64,000 bases of DNA. It comes from Oscillospiraceae bacterium (GTDB lineage Bacteria; Bacillota; Clostridia; Oscillospirales; Acutalibacteraceae). Position 1 is the first letter of the stretch; each line of letters starts with the position of its first letter. The stretch is from NCBI GenBank assembly GCA_015065645.1, contig SVPW01000004.1, forward strand, positions 1 to 64,000. Reading direction: 5' to 3'. Both the position numbers and the translations under genes were made by a program. A model generated the notes under the pieces. It searched no databases and was not told where the DNA came from. It saw nothing but the letters and a program-made list of their open reading frames with translations. Of the stretch, positions 33,318-42,786 are shown one piece after another.

Positions 33318-34349
33318 TTAAACAAAAATATAATCAATATCCCATGCAGGCAGGCTTTTATGATGACGCATATAGATTTTGTATTGAGGTGTAATTTCTT
33401 TGATAAGTAAGGGGATTTCAAAAATATCGGTGGAGTTATGATAACAGGCAATTCGCATTTTGGGTAAAAGGGTTTTAATTGTATTTTGTGCACCCAATAT
33501 TGTATTTATCTCGTTACCCTCAACATCCATTTTTATGTATGTGGGAGAGGTGTTTTTAGCTATGGTATCAACCGTTGTGCATTTAACCTCAACCGTTTTT
33601 GATGTGTCACCAAGACCTCTTCCGTGCTGTTTTGAAAAGCTTACGGTGCTGTTTTCGTTGCCTATTGCGGCATTAATTAATATGATGTTTTTACATTTTT
33701 CGGTATTAAGGGTTAATTTTTTGAAATTTCTGCTATCGGGCTCAACCGCAATGATTTCTTTGTAAAGCTTTGTGTGTAAAATAAATTCTTCAACCGTATC
33801 ACCGTTAAAAGCACCAAGGTCTAAAAATGTTTCCTGATTGCCAAAATTTAAAATATCAAAAACTTCGCTTCTTTCACTTTCAATTTCAAATAAAAAATCT
33901 GCTTTTCCTGTTATTTTAAAATAAACGGTGTTTTCAAAAACCTTTTTTGAATGTTCATCGGCAAGCATATTATACGCACATTTAAGCTTATCGGCATTTT
34001 TTCGTGCAAATTCAATATCAAAAATTTCTTTTCCGTAAACCGGAACATCAGGTAGGTATAATTCGTTTTCTTGAGATAATCGCTTTATATTCTCAATAAC
34101 TTCGCTTCGATCACTGCCAAAACATACCAAAATTATCATTTCACCAAAATTATCTTTTAATGTTTTGTAATCACAAACACTGTGCCCGTAAAAAACTTTA
34201 TTCTTTTTAAAACCGTCAGAGGAAAATATGCCATCAATTTTTATACCGTTTTTATTAAGCTGTTTAACAATTTTATCAGCGCCGTTTCCCGTGCCATATA
34301 AAACAATAGGTTTTGTTACGCCCTTTAAATATGTCCATATATCCGTCAA
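33318..34349 (-). CDS. FkbM-family methyltransferase with N-terminal Rossmann domain
   Basis: A 343-residue protein. The first 110 residues form a Rossmann-like domain (KPIVLYGTGNGADKIVKQL; MIILVCFGSDRSEV), as seen in sugar-modifying enzymes. From about residue 165 an FkbM SAM-methyltransferase follows (FLDLGAFNGDTVEEFI, IIAVEPDSRNFKKL, IKMDVEGNEINTILGA). FkbM proteins O-methylate sugars or polyketides. It starts at TTG with GGAGG seven bases upstream. It is isolated between housekeeping genes, with no glycosyltransferase nearby. Confidence 0.84.
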   Translation of the reverse strand: MTDIWTYLKGVTKPIVLYGTGNGADKIVKQLNKNGIKIDGIFSSDGFKKNKVFYGHSVCDYKTLKDNFGEMIILVCFGSDRSEVIENIKRLSQENELYLPDVPVYGKEIFDIEFARKNADKLKCAYNMLADEHSKKVFENTVYFKITGKADFLFEIESERSEVFDILNFGNQETFLDLGAFNGDTVEEFILHTKLYKEIIAVEPDSRNFKKLTLNTEKCKNIILINAAIGNENSTVSFSKQHGRGLGDTSKTVEVKCTTVDTIAKNTSPTYIKMDVEGNEINTILGAQNTIKTLLPKMRIACYHNSTDIFEIPLLIKEITPQYKIYMRHHKSLPAWDIDYIFV

Positions 34350-34461
34350 AATAATGCCTCCAATAAAATATAAATTAAAATAAATGCTTTATGCTTGAAA
34401 AAATTATATTATCATTGTATAATATAATTTGAATTAAGTCAAATTTTAAGAAGGTGATTTT

Positions 34462-35430
34462 TTGAATTTTACACCTATTGATAATAGTGAGCGTGTAGAA
34501 GGATATTGTCTTATAAGGGCAGTTGAAAAAAAGACGGGTAAGAACGGTGAGTATCTTGATGTAACCCTTTGTGACAGTGACGGTGAAATTAACGGTAAGC
34601 TGTGGCGTTACAGTGCTATGGAGCATGGCGAATACAGCGTTAATGAAATTGTAAAGGTAAGGGGAATCATCCGTCCTTATAACGGTGTTGATCAGCTTAA
34701 TATTGAGCGTATTCGTCCTGTGGTGGAGGCTGATAATGTTTCTATTGATGATTTTATAAAAACCGCTGATTATTCGGGTGAGCAGATGTATAATGAGCTT
34801 TTTGCAATAGCTTCCGGTTTTGTGGATGAGGATTTGAAGAAAATTGTAACCACCATTCTTTCAGATAATCGTTTAAAGCTTTTGTATTGGCCTGCAGCGT
34901 TTAAACTGCATCATGCTATTCGTGGCGGTCTTTTAATGCACACACTTTCAATCGTGCGTTTAGCACAGGGTGTATGTAAAATTTACCCGTTTGTAGATCG
35001 TGAGCTTTTGCTTGCAGGCACAATTTTGCATGATATATCAAAGCTTGAGGAATTTGAAGTTTCTGAAGCAGGTGTGGCAGACGGTTATTCTATTGAGGGA
35101 AATTTGTTAGGTCATATCGCAATGGGTGCTGTTACAATTTCAAAGTATGCTGACCGCTTGGGTATTAATCCAAAAACCTCTATGCTGCTTCAGCATATGA
35201 TTCTTTCACATCACGGTGAGCCTGAATTTGGTGCCGCTGTAAGACCTATGTTTATTGAGGCTGAGCTTTTGAGTGAGCTTGACTTAATGGATTCAAGGGT
35301 TTATGAGATGAAGGAAGCTGTTTCTGCCGCTAAAGACGGTGATTTTTCTCAAAGAGTATGGGCTTTGGATAACCGCCGTTTATATAATCATTCAAGAGCT
35401 TCTCTTGAAGAAGAAACAAAGTTATTTTAA
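34462..35430 (+). CDS. yhaM: 3'-5' exoribonuclease YhaM-like
   Basis: A 322-residue RNase: an N-terminal OB fold (VEGYCLIRAVEKKTGKNGEYLDVTLCD; about residues 10-90) followed by an HD domain with HHAIRGGLLMHTLSIVRLA and GTILHDISKLEEF supplying the metal-binding His/Asp. YhaM trims RNA 3' ends, including those left near terminators. It starts at TTG 34462 with AAGGTGAT upstream. It opens a run of RNA and translation-quality genes that ends with rqcH. Confidence 0.87.
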   Translation: MNFTPIDNSERVEGYCLIRAVEKKTGKNGEYLDVTLCDSDGEINGKLWRYSAMEHGEYSVNEIVKVRGIIRPYNGVDQLNIERIRPVVEADNVSIDDFIKTADYSGEQMYNELFAIASGFVDEDLKKIVTTILSDNRLKLLYWPAAFKLHHAIRGGLLMHTLSIVRLAQGVCKIYPFVDRELLLAGTILHDISKLEEFEVSEAGVADGYSIEGNLLGHIAMGAVTISKYADRLGINPKTSMLLQHMILSHHGEPEFGAAVRPMFIEAELLSELDLMDSRVYEMKEAVSAAKDGDFSQRVWALDNRRLYNHSRASLEEETKLF

Positions 35431-35450
35431 TTTGAAAGGATTTGTTAATT

Positions 35451-35651
35451 ATGAAAATTACGAAGGATATGCTTATTGGAGATGTACTTGATATGGATAC
35501 AAGTGCCGCTGAATACTTTTTTGCTATCGGTATGCACTGTCTCGGATGTCCTGCTTCAAGAGGTGAAAGCATAGAGCAGGCATGTGCTGTTCATGGTACA
35601 GATTGTGATGAATTGCTTGCAAAGCTTAATAAGCATTTTGAAAACAAGTGA
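35451..35651 (+). CDS. DUF1858 redox-disulfide domain protein
   Basis: A 66-residue protein made of a single DUF1858 domain with the pair MHCLGCPASRGESIEQAC, the CxxC of hybrid-cluster-associated disulfide proteins. Members accompany redox or iron-sulfur enzymes and may act as small disulfide carriers. ATG 35451 follows AAAGGA. Its stop overlaps the trmK start (GTGATAA). Its role in this RNA-processing run is not evident. Confidence 0.82.
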   Translation: MKITKDMLIGDVLDMDTSAAEYFFAIGMHCLGCPASRGESIEQACAVHGTDCDELLAKLNKHFENK

Positions 35652-36337
35652 TAACTTTAAGTGAACGCTTGCAATTAATCTCTTCGCTTATACCTGATGG
35701 TGCTCGCATCTGTGATGTGGGCACCGATCACGCTTATTTACCCATTGCTTTGCTTAAAAGCGGAAAGGTAAAGTCTGCCATTGCTACAGATTTGCGTGAA
35801 AAACCGTTAGCTTCCGCTAAAATCAATGCCGAAAAACTATGTGAAAAAAGGCTTGATTTGCGTTTGTGTGATGGGCTTTCGGCTGTTAAGTCGGGGGAGG
35901 TTGATACCGTTATTATAGCAGGTATGGGCGGTGAAGTGATTTCGGGTATTCTTGACCGTTGTGAATGGGTTAAGAGCATAGATATAAATCTTATTTTACA
36001 ACCTATGACTTCGGCTGAAGCTTTAAGGGATTATTTAGCCAAAAACGGTTTTGATATTAAATCCGAAACTGCACTACAGGAAAACGGTCATATATATTCG
36101 GTAATTTCCGTTGTGTTTGACGGTGTTGAAAAGACTGTTGATCCTGCATACCGTTATATCGGCAAAATTTCAGTAGATACACCTGCCGGTGTAGAATACA
36201 TTAAAAAACAATATAACAGGCTTTTTAAATGTGCAAAAAGCCTTGAAAATGTTGCTTCAAAGCAAACAGAATATAAAGAATATAAGTCGGCTGTTGAAAA
36301 AATAGGTCGGCTGTTGGAGGGTGCTTATGCCGTTTGA
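35648..36337 (+). CDS. trmK: tRNA (adenine22-N1)-methyltransferase TrmK
   Basis: A 229-residue SAM methyltransferase that makes m1A22 in tRNA. The Rossmann start is ARICDVGTDHAYLPIALLKSG, with the catalytic-site block IIAGMGGEVISGIL near residue 90 and a C-terminal helical coiled-coil extension that recognises tRNA. It starts at GTG 35648 inside the previous stop. The normally associated NIF3-like gene is absent; instead it overlaps rqcH by 11 bp. Confidence 0.88.
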   Translation: MITLSERLQLISSLIPDGARICDVGTDHAYLPIALLKSGKVKSAIATDLREKPLASAKINAEKLCEKRLDLRLCDGLSAVKSGEVDTVIIAGMGGEVISGILDRCEWVKSIDINLILQPMTSAEALRDYLAKNGFDIKSETALQENGHIYSVISVVFDGVEKTVDPAYRYIGKISVDTPAGVEYIKKQYNRLFKCAKSLENVASKQTEYKEYKSAVEKIGRLLEGAYAV

Positions 36338-38075
36338 CGGCGCATTTACACACAAAATTGCGGCTGAATTGGAGCTTGCCGTTGATTGCCACATTGATAA
36401 AATTTACCAGCCATCCCGTGATGAGCTGGTATTTTTGCTACGCAAAAAAGGCTTTGCTTCAAGAATGATATTATCCGCAAGAACAGGTGCATCCCGTGTG
36501 CATTTCACAGAAACAAAATATGAAAATCCTGATACTCCGCCAATGTTTTGTATGCTTGCTCGCAAGCATTTTTCTGCGGCAAGACTTGTAAGCGTTAAAC
36601 AACCGGGATTTGAAAGAATAATTGAGTTTTATTTTGAAACAACTAATGAAATGGGGGACCGTGTAACCCCACGTGTTATATGTGAGCTTATCGGAAATCA
36701 ATCAAACATAATTTTGATTGATAATGAAGGAAGGATAATTGATGCTGTTCGCAGAAGTGATATTGAAACTGCACAGCGAATAATACAGCCGGGTGCTGTT
36801 TATGAATATCCTCAGTCTCAGGGTAAATTAAATCCGTTAGAAAGCTCTGTTGATGAATTGATAAATGCGGTTTTTTCTTGTAGCGAAATTCCGTTATCAA
36901 GAGCACTGTTGTCTGTGGTTGATGGTTTTTCTCCTCTTATTGCAAGAGAAATTACTTACAGTGCATATAATGATGACCCTATAGTTTCTCAAATAGAAAA
37001 CAAGGATTTGCTTTATTCGCATTTAAAAAATGTAACAGATGATATTAAAACTGCAATAAAGCCTGTTTTGTTATTTTGTGACGATAATCCGTCTGATTAT
37101 TCCTATACAAATATAACACAATACGGTGCAGCTTCAAGATGTGTATGCTATGAAAGCTTTAGTAAATTGCTTGATGCTTATTATTCCGGAAGAGAGCTTA
37201 AAGCACGTATTCAGCGTGCCGCATCGGATGTTTTAAAGGTTGTTACAAATGCTCATAGCCGTGCTTTAAAACGTATGGCTTTGCGTAAAAAGGAATTAAA
37301 TGATTGTGCAGATAGAGAGCAAATGCGTATTTACGGTGAGCTGATTAAAGCTAATTTGTACGCAATAAAAAACGGAAGTTCAAGCATTACTGTTCAAAAC
37401 TATTATGACCCTGAGCTTAAAATGATTGAAATTCCGCTTAATCCTGCTATTTTACCTGCGGCAAATGCGGCGAAGTATTTTAAGGATTATAAAAAAAGCT
37501 ATACCGCAGAGCAAACCTTAACCAGGCTTATATCAGAGGACCAAGAGGAGATTGTTTATCTTGAAACGGTGCTTGAAAGCCTTGAGAGATGTGATACTCT
37601 TGCCGATATTTCGGATATACGGGATGAGCTTTTTGAATGTGGTTATATTAAAATTAAAAGCGGTGGTGTTCGCCGTAAAAATACAGCCAATACAGCCTTT
37701 CGTGAATATATATGTCGTGAGGGTTACCGTGTTTTGGTTGGAAGAAATAATAAACAGAACGATTATATTACTACCAAGTTGGCTTCTAAATCGGATATGT
37801 GGTTCCATGTAAAAAATATACCGGGTTCTCATGTGGTAATATTTTGTGATGGAAAACCGCTTAGCGATGAAACTATTTTATCGGCGGCACAACTTGCGGC
37901 ATTTTATTCAAAAGCTTCCTCTTCATCACAGGTTCCGGTTGATTATACACCTGTTAAGTTTGTAAAAAAGCCAAACGGCGCAAAGCCCGGAATGGTTATA
38001 TATACCACCAATCAAACGGTATTTGTAAAACCTTGTGAAAATGCTTTCAATACAGTAGAAAAAGGAGAGAACTGA
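36327..38075 (+). CDS. rqcH: RqcH/Rqc2 (NFACT), ribosome rescue factor
   Basis: A 582-residue NFACT protein, once called fibronectin-binding protein. It binds stalled 50S subunits and appends alanine tails to blocked nascent chains. NFACT-N begins MPFDGAFTHKIAAELE. A coiled-coil middle region spans about 285-430, and the NFACT-R domain carries ASKSDMWFHVKNIPGSHVVI near 490. The ATG at 36327 is chosen because GGAGG lies six bases before it; GTG 36321 is less likely. Confidence 0.9.
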   Translation: MPFDGAFTHKIAAELELAVDCHIDKIYQPSRDELVFLLRKKGFASRMILSARTGASRVHFTETKYENPDTPPMFCMLARKHFSAARLVSVKQPGFERIIEFYFETTNEMGDRVTPRVICELIGNQSNIILIDNEGRIIDAVRRSDIETAQRIIQPGAVYEYPQSQGKLNPLESSVDELINAVFSCSEIPLSRALLSVVDGFSPLIAREITYSAYNDDPIVSQIENKDLLYSHLKNVTDDIKTAIKPVLLFCDDNPSDYSYTNITQYGAASRCVCYESFSKLLDAYYSGRELKARIQRAASDVLKVVTNAHSRALKRMALRKKELNDCADREQMRIYGELIKANLYAIKNGSSSITVQNYYDPELKMIEIPLNPAILPAANAAKYFKDYKKSYTAEQTLTRLISEDQEEIVYLETVLESLERCDTLADISDIRDELFECGYIKIKSGGVRRKNTANTAFREYICREGYRVLVGRNNKQNDYITTKLASKSDMWFHVKNIPGSHVVIFCDGKPLSDETILSAAQLAAFYSKASSSSQVPVDYTPVKFVKKPNGAKPGMVIYTTNQTVFVKPCENAFNTVEKGEN

Positions 38076-38080
38076 TAATT

Positions 38081-38860
38081 ATGGAATTAGGTGTTTCCAC
38101 ATCCTGCCTTTATCCTTTGGAAACGGAAAAGTCTTTGGAGTTAGTGACGAAAAACGGTGTGAAAAGTTGTGAGATTTTTTTTAATGCAACTTGTGAATTA
38201 GAGCCTTATTTTGTTGATATACTGTATCGTATTAAAAAAGAATACGGAATACAGGTTATCTCACTTCATCCAACACTTTCTTTAGCGGAATCATTTATGA
38301 TTTTTTCAGCTTATGAGCGCCGTATACAAGAAGGGCTTGATAAATATCGCCGTTACGGTGAAATAGCGGCAAAGCTTGGTGCAAAGTATGTAATTATGCA
38401 CGGTGGAAAGCCAAACGGTGTTTTGGATGATGATGAATATTGTGAACGTTTTTTACAGGTTGCAGATGTAGTATCTCAAAACGGAGCTGTTCTCTTACAG
38501 GAAAATGTATTTAATTTTCGTGCCAATGAAATTCCTTTTTTGAAATATATGGTTCGTAATTTAGGAGAAAAGGCTAACTTTTGTTTGGATGTTAAGCAAA
38601 GTATAAGAGGGGGCTATACTCCTTTTGATGTTTTGGATGCGGTGGGTGCAAATGTTCGTCATTTGCATATAAGTGACCATAATTCTTCATCTGATTGCCT
38701 TTTGCCATTAGATGGTGCTTTTGATTTTATTAAACTTTTTGAGAGAATGAAGGATTTTGATTATGATGGTGCCGCTATGATTGAGGTTTATAGTTGGGCA
38801 TATAAGAATTATGACCAAATTTTTTCTTCTTATAAAAATCTGAGGGATAAAATAGGGTGA
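38081..38860 (+). CDS. Sugar phosphate isomerase/epimerase-like TIM barrel
   Basis: A 259-residue AP-endonuclease-2/xylose-isomerase-like TIM barrel. Metal-ligand blocks are VIMHGGKPNG, LLQENVFNF, NFCLDVKQS and HLHISDHNS. The family spans sugar epimerases, inosose isomerases and endonuclease IV-like enzymes, so specificity is unknown. It follows rqcH by 5 bp and is probably its cotranscript, although functionally unrelated. Confidence 0.78.
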   Translation: MELGVSTSCLYPLETEKSLELVTKNGVKSCEIFFNATCELEPYFVDILYRIKKEYGIQVISLHPTLSLAESFMIFSAYERRIQEGLDKYRRYGEIAAKLGAKYVIMHGGKPNGVLDDDEYCERFLQVADVVSQNGAVLLQENVFNFRANEIPFLKYMVRNLGEKANFCLDVKQSIRGGYTPFDVLDAVGANVRHLHISDHNSSSDCLLPLDGAFDFIKLFERMKDFDYDGAAMIEVYSWAYKNYDQIFSSYKNLRDKIG

Positions 38861-38930
38861 ATTCACTCTTGAAAATTATATTTATTTGTGATAAAATTAT
38901 TTAGATGTATTTTGCATAGGAGTTGTAAAA

Positions 38931-39662
38931 ATGAGAGAATTATCCTTAATGTATTTGCTCAATCTCGCTTGGAGGCGAATATGGGCATTAATTATAGCTT
39001 TTGTTTTGTTGGCAGGAATAGCATTTTGTTATTGCGAGTTTGCTGCTACACCGGTTTATTCTGCAAGAGCTTCGGTTTTGGTTACAAACGGTGGTTCTAT
39101 TTCTAATACTGAAATTGAAAATACTCAATCAGTTACCAATAACGATATTACCGCTTCTGTTAATATGATACAAACGGTTGTTGATATTTTAAAAACACCT
39201 GATATTTATAAGCAACTTGCTGTTAAGTTTGATAATAGATATTCTTATCAACAACTTATGGCAAAATGTAATGTAGTATCTCGCGGAGAAGATACTATGT
39301 TTATAGATGTTACTTTTTCTTCATCAACACCTGAAGAAGCAAAAAGACTTGTTAATGCTTTTGTAGAGCTTGCTCCTGATTATATTTCGGATCCAATTCC
39401 GTTTTCTCATTCAAAATATTATACTACTGAATCCGCTTCAAAAACTTACCCTGTAACAAGTCAGATTACAGTTATTTTCGGTTTGGTAGGTGTTGTTATT
39501 ACATATGGTATTGTATTGTTGATTGATTCTTTTGACCGTGCTATTAAGGGCGAGGAAGATTTTGTATCTCGTTTTGATATTCCGCTTCTTGGCACAGTGC
39601 CTGATTTTGAGGCAGCATCCGCAGGCACACATTCTTCATATAAAGGAGGACGCAAAAAATGA
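38931..39662 (+). CDS. Wzz-type capsule chain-length/kinase activator
   Basis: A 243-residue membrane protein of the Wzz/YveK/CpsC family, with a helix at about residues 14-34, an extracytoplasmic loop and a second helix at about 178-200. The C-terminal cytoplasmic tail is short (SFDRAIKGEEDFVSRFDIPLLGTVPDFEA). It activates the partner tyrosine kinase through this tail. The stop overlaps the kinase start (ATGA). GGAG precedes the ATG. Confidence 0.85.
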   Translation: MRELSLMYLLNLAWRRIWALIIAFVLLAGIAFCYCEFAATPVYSARASVLVTNGGSISNTEIENTQSVTNNDITASVNMIQTVVDILKTPDIYKQLAVKFDNRYSYQQLMAKCNVVSRGEDTMFIDVTFSSSTPEEAKRLVNAFVELAPDYISDPIPFSHSKYYTTESASKTYPVTSQITVIFGLVGVVITYGIVLLIDSFDRAIKGEEDFVSRFDIPLLGTVPDFEAASAGTHSSYKGGRKK

Positions 39663-40537
39663 AATTAAAGAACGAAAAATATGCAACTCCTGATAATAAT
39701 TCTGTTGAAGCTGATATTGTAAAGGGTGGTAAAAAAGCACCTTTTGCCGTTGCTGAGGCTTATAAGCTTATTCGTACCAATATTCTTTTCCTTTTGGCTC
39801 AGAAAAACGGTAAGGTTATTGCTATTTCAAGCTCGGGCGCTAACGAAGGTAAATCCACAACCGCTGTAAATGTGGCTATTGCATTTTCACAGCTTGGCGG
39901 TAAGGTTTTACTTGTTGATGGTGACCTTCGTCGTTCCTCTATTCACAGAAAACTTAAAATTGAAAATGAAGATGGCCTTTCAAATGTTTTGGTTAGTTTT
40001 TCTGAGCTTACTACTGCTGTTCAGCACCTTAACGAAAATTTGGATGTTTTAACTGCAGGTCCTATGCCTCCCAATCCCTCTGAACTTTTGGGTTCAACTC
40101 AATTTGAAACATTCATAAATGATGCAAAAGAAGAGTATGATTATATTATTGTTGATACACCACCTATCAACATCGTTTCGGATGCTTTGGTTATCGCTCC
40201 GAGAACGGATGGTTTGATTTTGGTTGTGCGTGATAATGTTACACCTTATGATGCGGTTCAACATACTATTGAAGCTGTAGAGTTTGCTAATATTACTGTT
40301 CTTGGTACCATTATGAATGGTGTTAATTCTAAGGGTAATAAGCGTTACACATACCGTAAATATAGCAGATACAGCCGTTATGGTTATAGTGGTTATGGTT
40401 ATGGTTATGGCTATGGCTACGGTGGATACGGTTATGGTGGATATGGCTATGGCGGTTATGGTTATGGCGGATATGACCGTGCCGCACAAAAGGATAATAA
40501 TAAAGAAGAAACTGCTAAAAATAATAAGGAAAACTAA
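39659..40537 (+). CDS. Bacterial tyrosine kinase CpsD/CapB type
   Basis: A 292-residue BY-kinase. Walker A is SGANEGKST near residue 59, Walker A' VLLVDGDLRR near 84, and Walker B IIVDTPPINIVSDA near 162. The C-terminus is an unusually long Tyr/Gly tail (about residues 225-275, repeated GYGYGGYG units) ending in a Lys/Asn-rich stretch. Tyrosine clusters are the autophosphorylation sites of this family. It overlaps the Wzz-like activator by four bases and is followed by the matching phosphatase. Confidence 0.9.
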   Translation: MKLKNEKYATPDNNSVEADIVKGGKKAPFAVAEAYKLIRTNILFLLAQKNGKVIAISSSGANEGKSTTAVNVAIAFSQLGGKVLLVDGDLRRSSIHRKLKIENEDGLSNVLVSFSELTTAVQHLNENLDVLTAGPMPPNPSELLGSTQFETFINDAKEEYDYIIVDTPPINIVSDALVIAPRTDGLILVVRDNVTPYDAVQHTIEAVEFANITVLGTIMNGVNSKGNKRYTYRKYSRYSRYGYSGYGYGYGYGYGGYGYGGYGYGGYGYGGYDRAAQKDNNKEETAKNNKEN

Positions 40538-40562
40538 TATTTAAAATAAAGGAGGCAACAAA

Positions 40563-41288
40563 ATGCTGGATATACATTCTCATATTCTTCCCGGTGTTGA
40601 TGACGGTGCAGAAGATGTTGCCTCAGCTATTGAGCTTCTTGAAGCAATGAAACAGCAGGGAATAACAGATGTTATTGCAACCCCTCATTTTTATGCTATG
40701 GATAATAACATTGATGAATTCAGGCATAATGTTGCATCTGCTTATTCTGAATTATATAATGCGGCTCTTTCAAAGGAGCTTCCTAATGTTTCTATCGGCT
40801 GTGAGGTATTTTATTTTAATGGTATAGGCAGAAGCCGTGGTATAAGGGAGCTTACGCTTTGCCGTTCAAATCATATTTTGCTTGAACTTCCCAATTGCCG
40901 ATTGGATAAGGAAATTTTGCGTGATGTTACTGATTTAAGTGACCGCTTGGGATTGACTGTTATTTTAGCTCATTTGGAAAGATATGCCGGTGAAAAGGGC
41001 TTTAAGGATTTGTTAAGGCTTATAGATAACGAATCTCTTTTTGTTCAAATAAATGCTTCATCCCTTTTTAATCCTTATCTAAAAAAGGCAGCTAATAAAC
41101 TGATAAAGAATGGTTATGTTTCTTTTTTGGCAACAGATACCCATTCTCTTTCAAACCGTCCTCCAATGATGAGTGAAGCTATTGAGGAAATAAAAAAGCA
41201 ATTTGGAGTAAGAACTGCACAAATGCTTATAAATAATTCTGATATACTTCGTGATGAAATTTTTAAACTTCCTGTATCCAAGGAGTGA
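40563..41288 (+). CDS. CpsB/YwqE-type tyrosine phosphatase (PHP)
   Basis: A 241-residue metal-dependent phosphatase of the PHP fold that dephosphorylates the BY-kinase. Metal ligands are visible in DIHSHILPGVDDGAED, IATPHFY, HLERYAG and ATDTHSLSNRP. AAAGGAGG precedes the ATG. Completes the triad activator-kinase-phosphatase. Confidence 0.9.
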   Translation: MLDIHSHILPGVDDGAEDVASAIELLEAMKQQGITDVIATPHFYAMDNNIDEFRHNVASAYSELYNAALSKELPNVSIGCEVFYFNGIGRSRGIRELTLCRSNHILLELPNCRLDKEILRDVTDLSDRLGLTVILAHLERYAGEKGFKDLLRLIDNESLFVQINASSLFNPYLKKAANKLIKNGYVSFLATDTHSLSNRPPMMSEAIEEIKKQFGVRTAQMLINNSDILRDEIFKLPVSKE

Positions 41289-41292
41289 AATA

Positions 41293-42111
41293 ATGAAGAG
41301 TAATTCGGTGATAATTAATCGTAATAATGATTTGTGTTATATTACCTTTCCAAAGCTTTTAAGGTGTGGTGTTGTACGCCACACCTTTTCCACACGCTTA
41401 GGAGGTGTAAGTAGTGGTCAGTTTTCTACTATGAACCTGAGCTTTCGTAATGGCGATACCAGAGAAAATGTTGAACGCAATTATGAAATACTTTGTTCTG
41501 CTGCAGGAATATCAACTTCTCATCTTGTATTAAGCCGTCAAACACATACTAACAATGTGCGTATAGTTACATCAAAGGATTGCGGAACAGGGTATTCAAA
41601 ACCCTCATTTGAGGATGTTGATGGCCTTATAACCGCTGAAAGCGGTGTTGCACTTGTAACGCAGTATGCGGATTGTACACCTTTGCTTTTTTGTGATCCT
41701 GTAAAAAAAGTTATTGCCACTTCTCATGCCGGTTGGCGTGGTACGGTTAAGGAAATCGGCAGGGTAACGGTTGAAAAGATGAAAAGTGAATTTGGGTGTG
41801 AGCCGGGGGATATTATTGCGGCTATAGGACCGTGTATAGGCCCATGCTGTTATGAAGTTGATGATCCGGTATATAATGAATTTGCAAAGCTTTCGGTTGA
41901 TTTAAGCGGCGCTTTTAAGGAAAAGAGTAATGGAAAATATATGCTTGATCTTCGCCTTGCAAACCGTGCTATTTTGATTGATAGCGGTATAAAAGAAGAA
42001 AATCTTGATATTGCTGATATTTGCACATGCTGTAACAGTGATGAATTACATTCTCACCGTGCTACTGCGGGAAAACGTGGCAATCTTGCCGCTGTAATTG
42101 AATTATTATAG
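41293..42111 (+). CDS. pgeF: Peptidoglycan editing factor PgeF (YfiH/laccase domain)
   Basis: A 272-residue multicopper-oxidase-like YfiH domain protein. The active-site Cys/His motifs are SRQTHTNNVRIV, YADCTPLLFCDP, SHAGWRG and IGPCIGPCCYEV. PgeF removes wrongly incorporated residues from peptidoglycan precursors, and relatives also have purine nucleoside phosphorylase activity. Start ATG 41293 follows AAGGAG, the last bases of cpsB-like; an upstream frame from 41251 overlaps that gene and lacks a site. Confidence 0.88.
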   Translation: MKSNSVIINRNNDLCYITFPKLLRCGVVRHTFSTRLGGVSSGQFSTMNLSFRNGDTRENVERNYEILCSAAGISTSHLVLSRQTHTNNVRIVTSKDCGTGYSKPSFEDVDGLITAESGVALVTQYADCTPLLFCDPVKKVIATSHAGWRGTVKEIGRVTVEKMKSEFGCEPGDIIAAIGPCIGPCCYEVDDPVYNEFAKLSVDLSGAFKEKSNGKYMLDLRLANRAILIDSGIKEENLDIADICTCCNSDELHSHRATAGKRGNLAAVIELL

Positions 42112-42142
42112 AAAAAACTGCCGCAAAAACGGCAGTTTTTTA
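42112..42142. terminator. Bidirectional terminator
   Basis: AAAAACTGCCG and CGGCAGTTTTT form the stem, with A and T runs either side. It lies between pgeF (plus) and the YgjV-like gene (minus). Confidence 0.85.
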
Positions 42143-42661
42143 TTGCTTTTTTGAATCTTTGTGCCTTATCATAGCAATTACGATAGAGCACATAGTAAGA
42201 ATATCTCCTAATGCAGAGCCGTAGGCACGGCTTAAAAAATTGTATATAAACCAAAACGGTGAACCAAGTAATGAAACACGGCGAATTATTTTTTCATTAT
42301 TTATCCAAAATGCACTTGTGTGAAGTAAAATACCCGCAATGGGTAATAGGTCAATAAAACTTTTGTTTATATAAGCAATAATACAACCCGAAATTAAAAT
42401 GCAGATATTAATGCAGATTAAGACCGTTTTAGTATGATTTTTGATAAACTTAGAATGTTTTTTACCTGCTATAACTGAGGAAATAGCTCCAAGTATGTCA
42501 AGTACAGCACCTGAAAAAGCACCAAGTAATAAATATTGTGTTATGTAAAGACACCTTGAAATGGTGTTTAAAAGGATTATGTTTTTTCTTTTCTTCTGCT
42601 GATAACTTAAAAGAAAAGTTGCAACCGCAAGTAATCCTATAATTTGAGCTATTAGTTCCAT
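42140..42661 (-). CDS. YgjV-family inner membrane protein
   Basis: A 173-residue membrane protein of four to five helices, matching the Imp-YgjV family (LLAVATFLLSYQQKKRKNIILLNTISRCLYITQYLLLG). The function is unknown. It stands alone on the minus strand, with its stop inside the shared terminator. Confidence 0.82.
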   Translation of the reverse strand: MELIAQIIGLLAVATFLLSYQQKKRKNIILLNTISRCLYITQYLLLGAFSGAVLDILGAISSVIAGKKHSKFIKNHTKTVLICINICILISGCIIAYINKSFIDLLPIAGILLHTSAFWINNEKIIRRVSLLGSPFWFIYNFLSRAYGSALGDILTMCSIVIAMIRHKDSKKQ

Positions 42662-42786
42662 AACAACCTCGTTGTGTATATGAATTTATGATTTAATAGT
42701 ATACTATAATTACTGTTTTCTGTAAAGTATATATTCAAATAGACAAATAACTGCAGCAATGATATAATAAAAAAGAGGTGATTACT

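Noticed and set aside
40370-40480. Regularly spaced short repeats suggestive of a CRISPR array
   Set aside because: The repeats are contiguous GGTTATGG-type codons in frame within the kinase, without unique spacers or cas genes.
40094-40489. A long minus-strand frame of Ile/Thr/Ala repeats
   Set aside because: It is the complement of the Tyr-Gly codon repeats of the kinase tail. A repetitive gene on one strand naturally opens the other.
38931-41288. Capsule biosynthesis cluster
   Set aside because: Only the regulatory triad is present; no glycosyltransferase, Wzx or Wzy follows.
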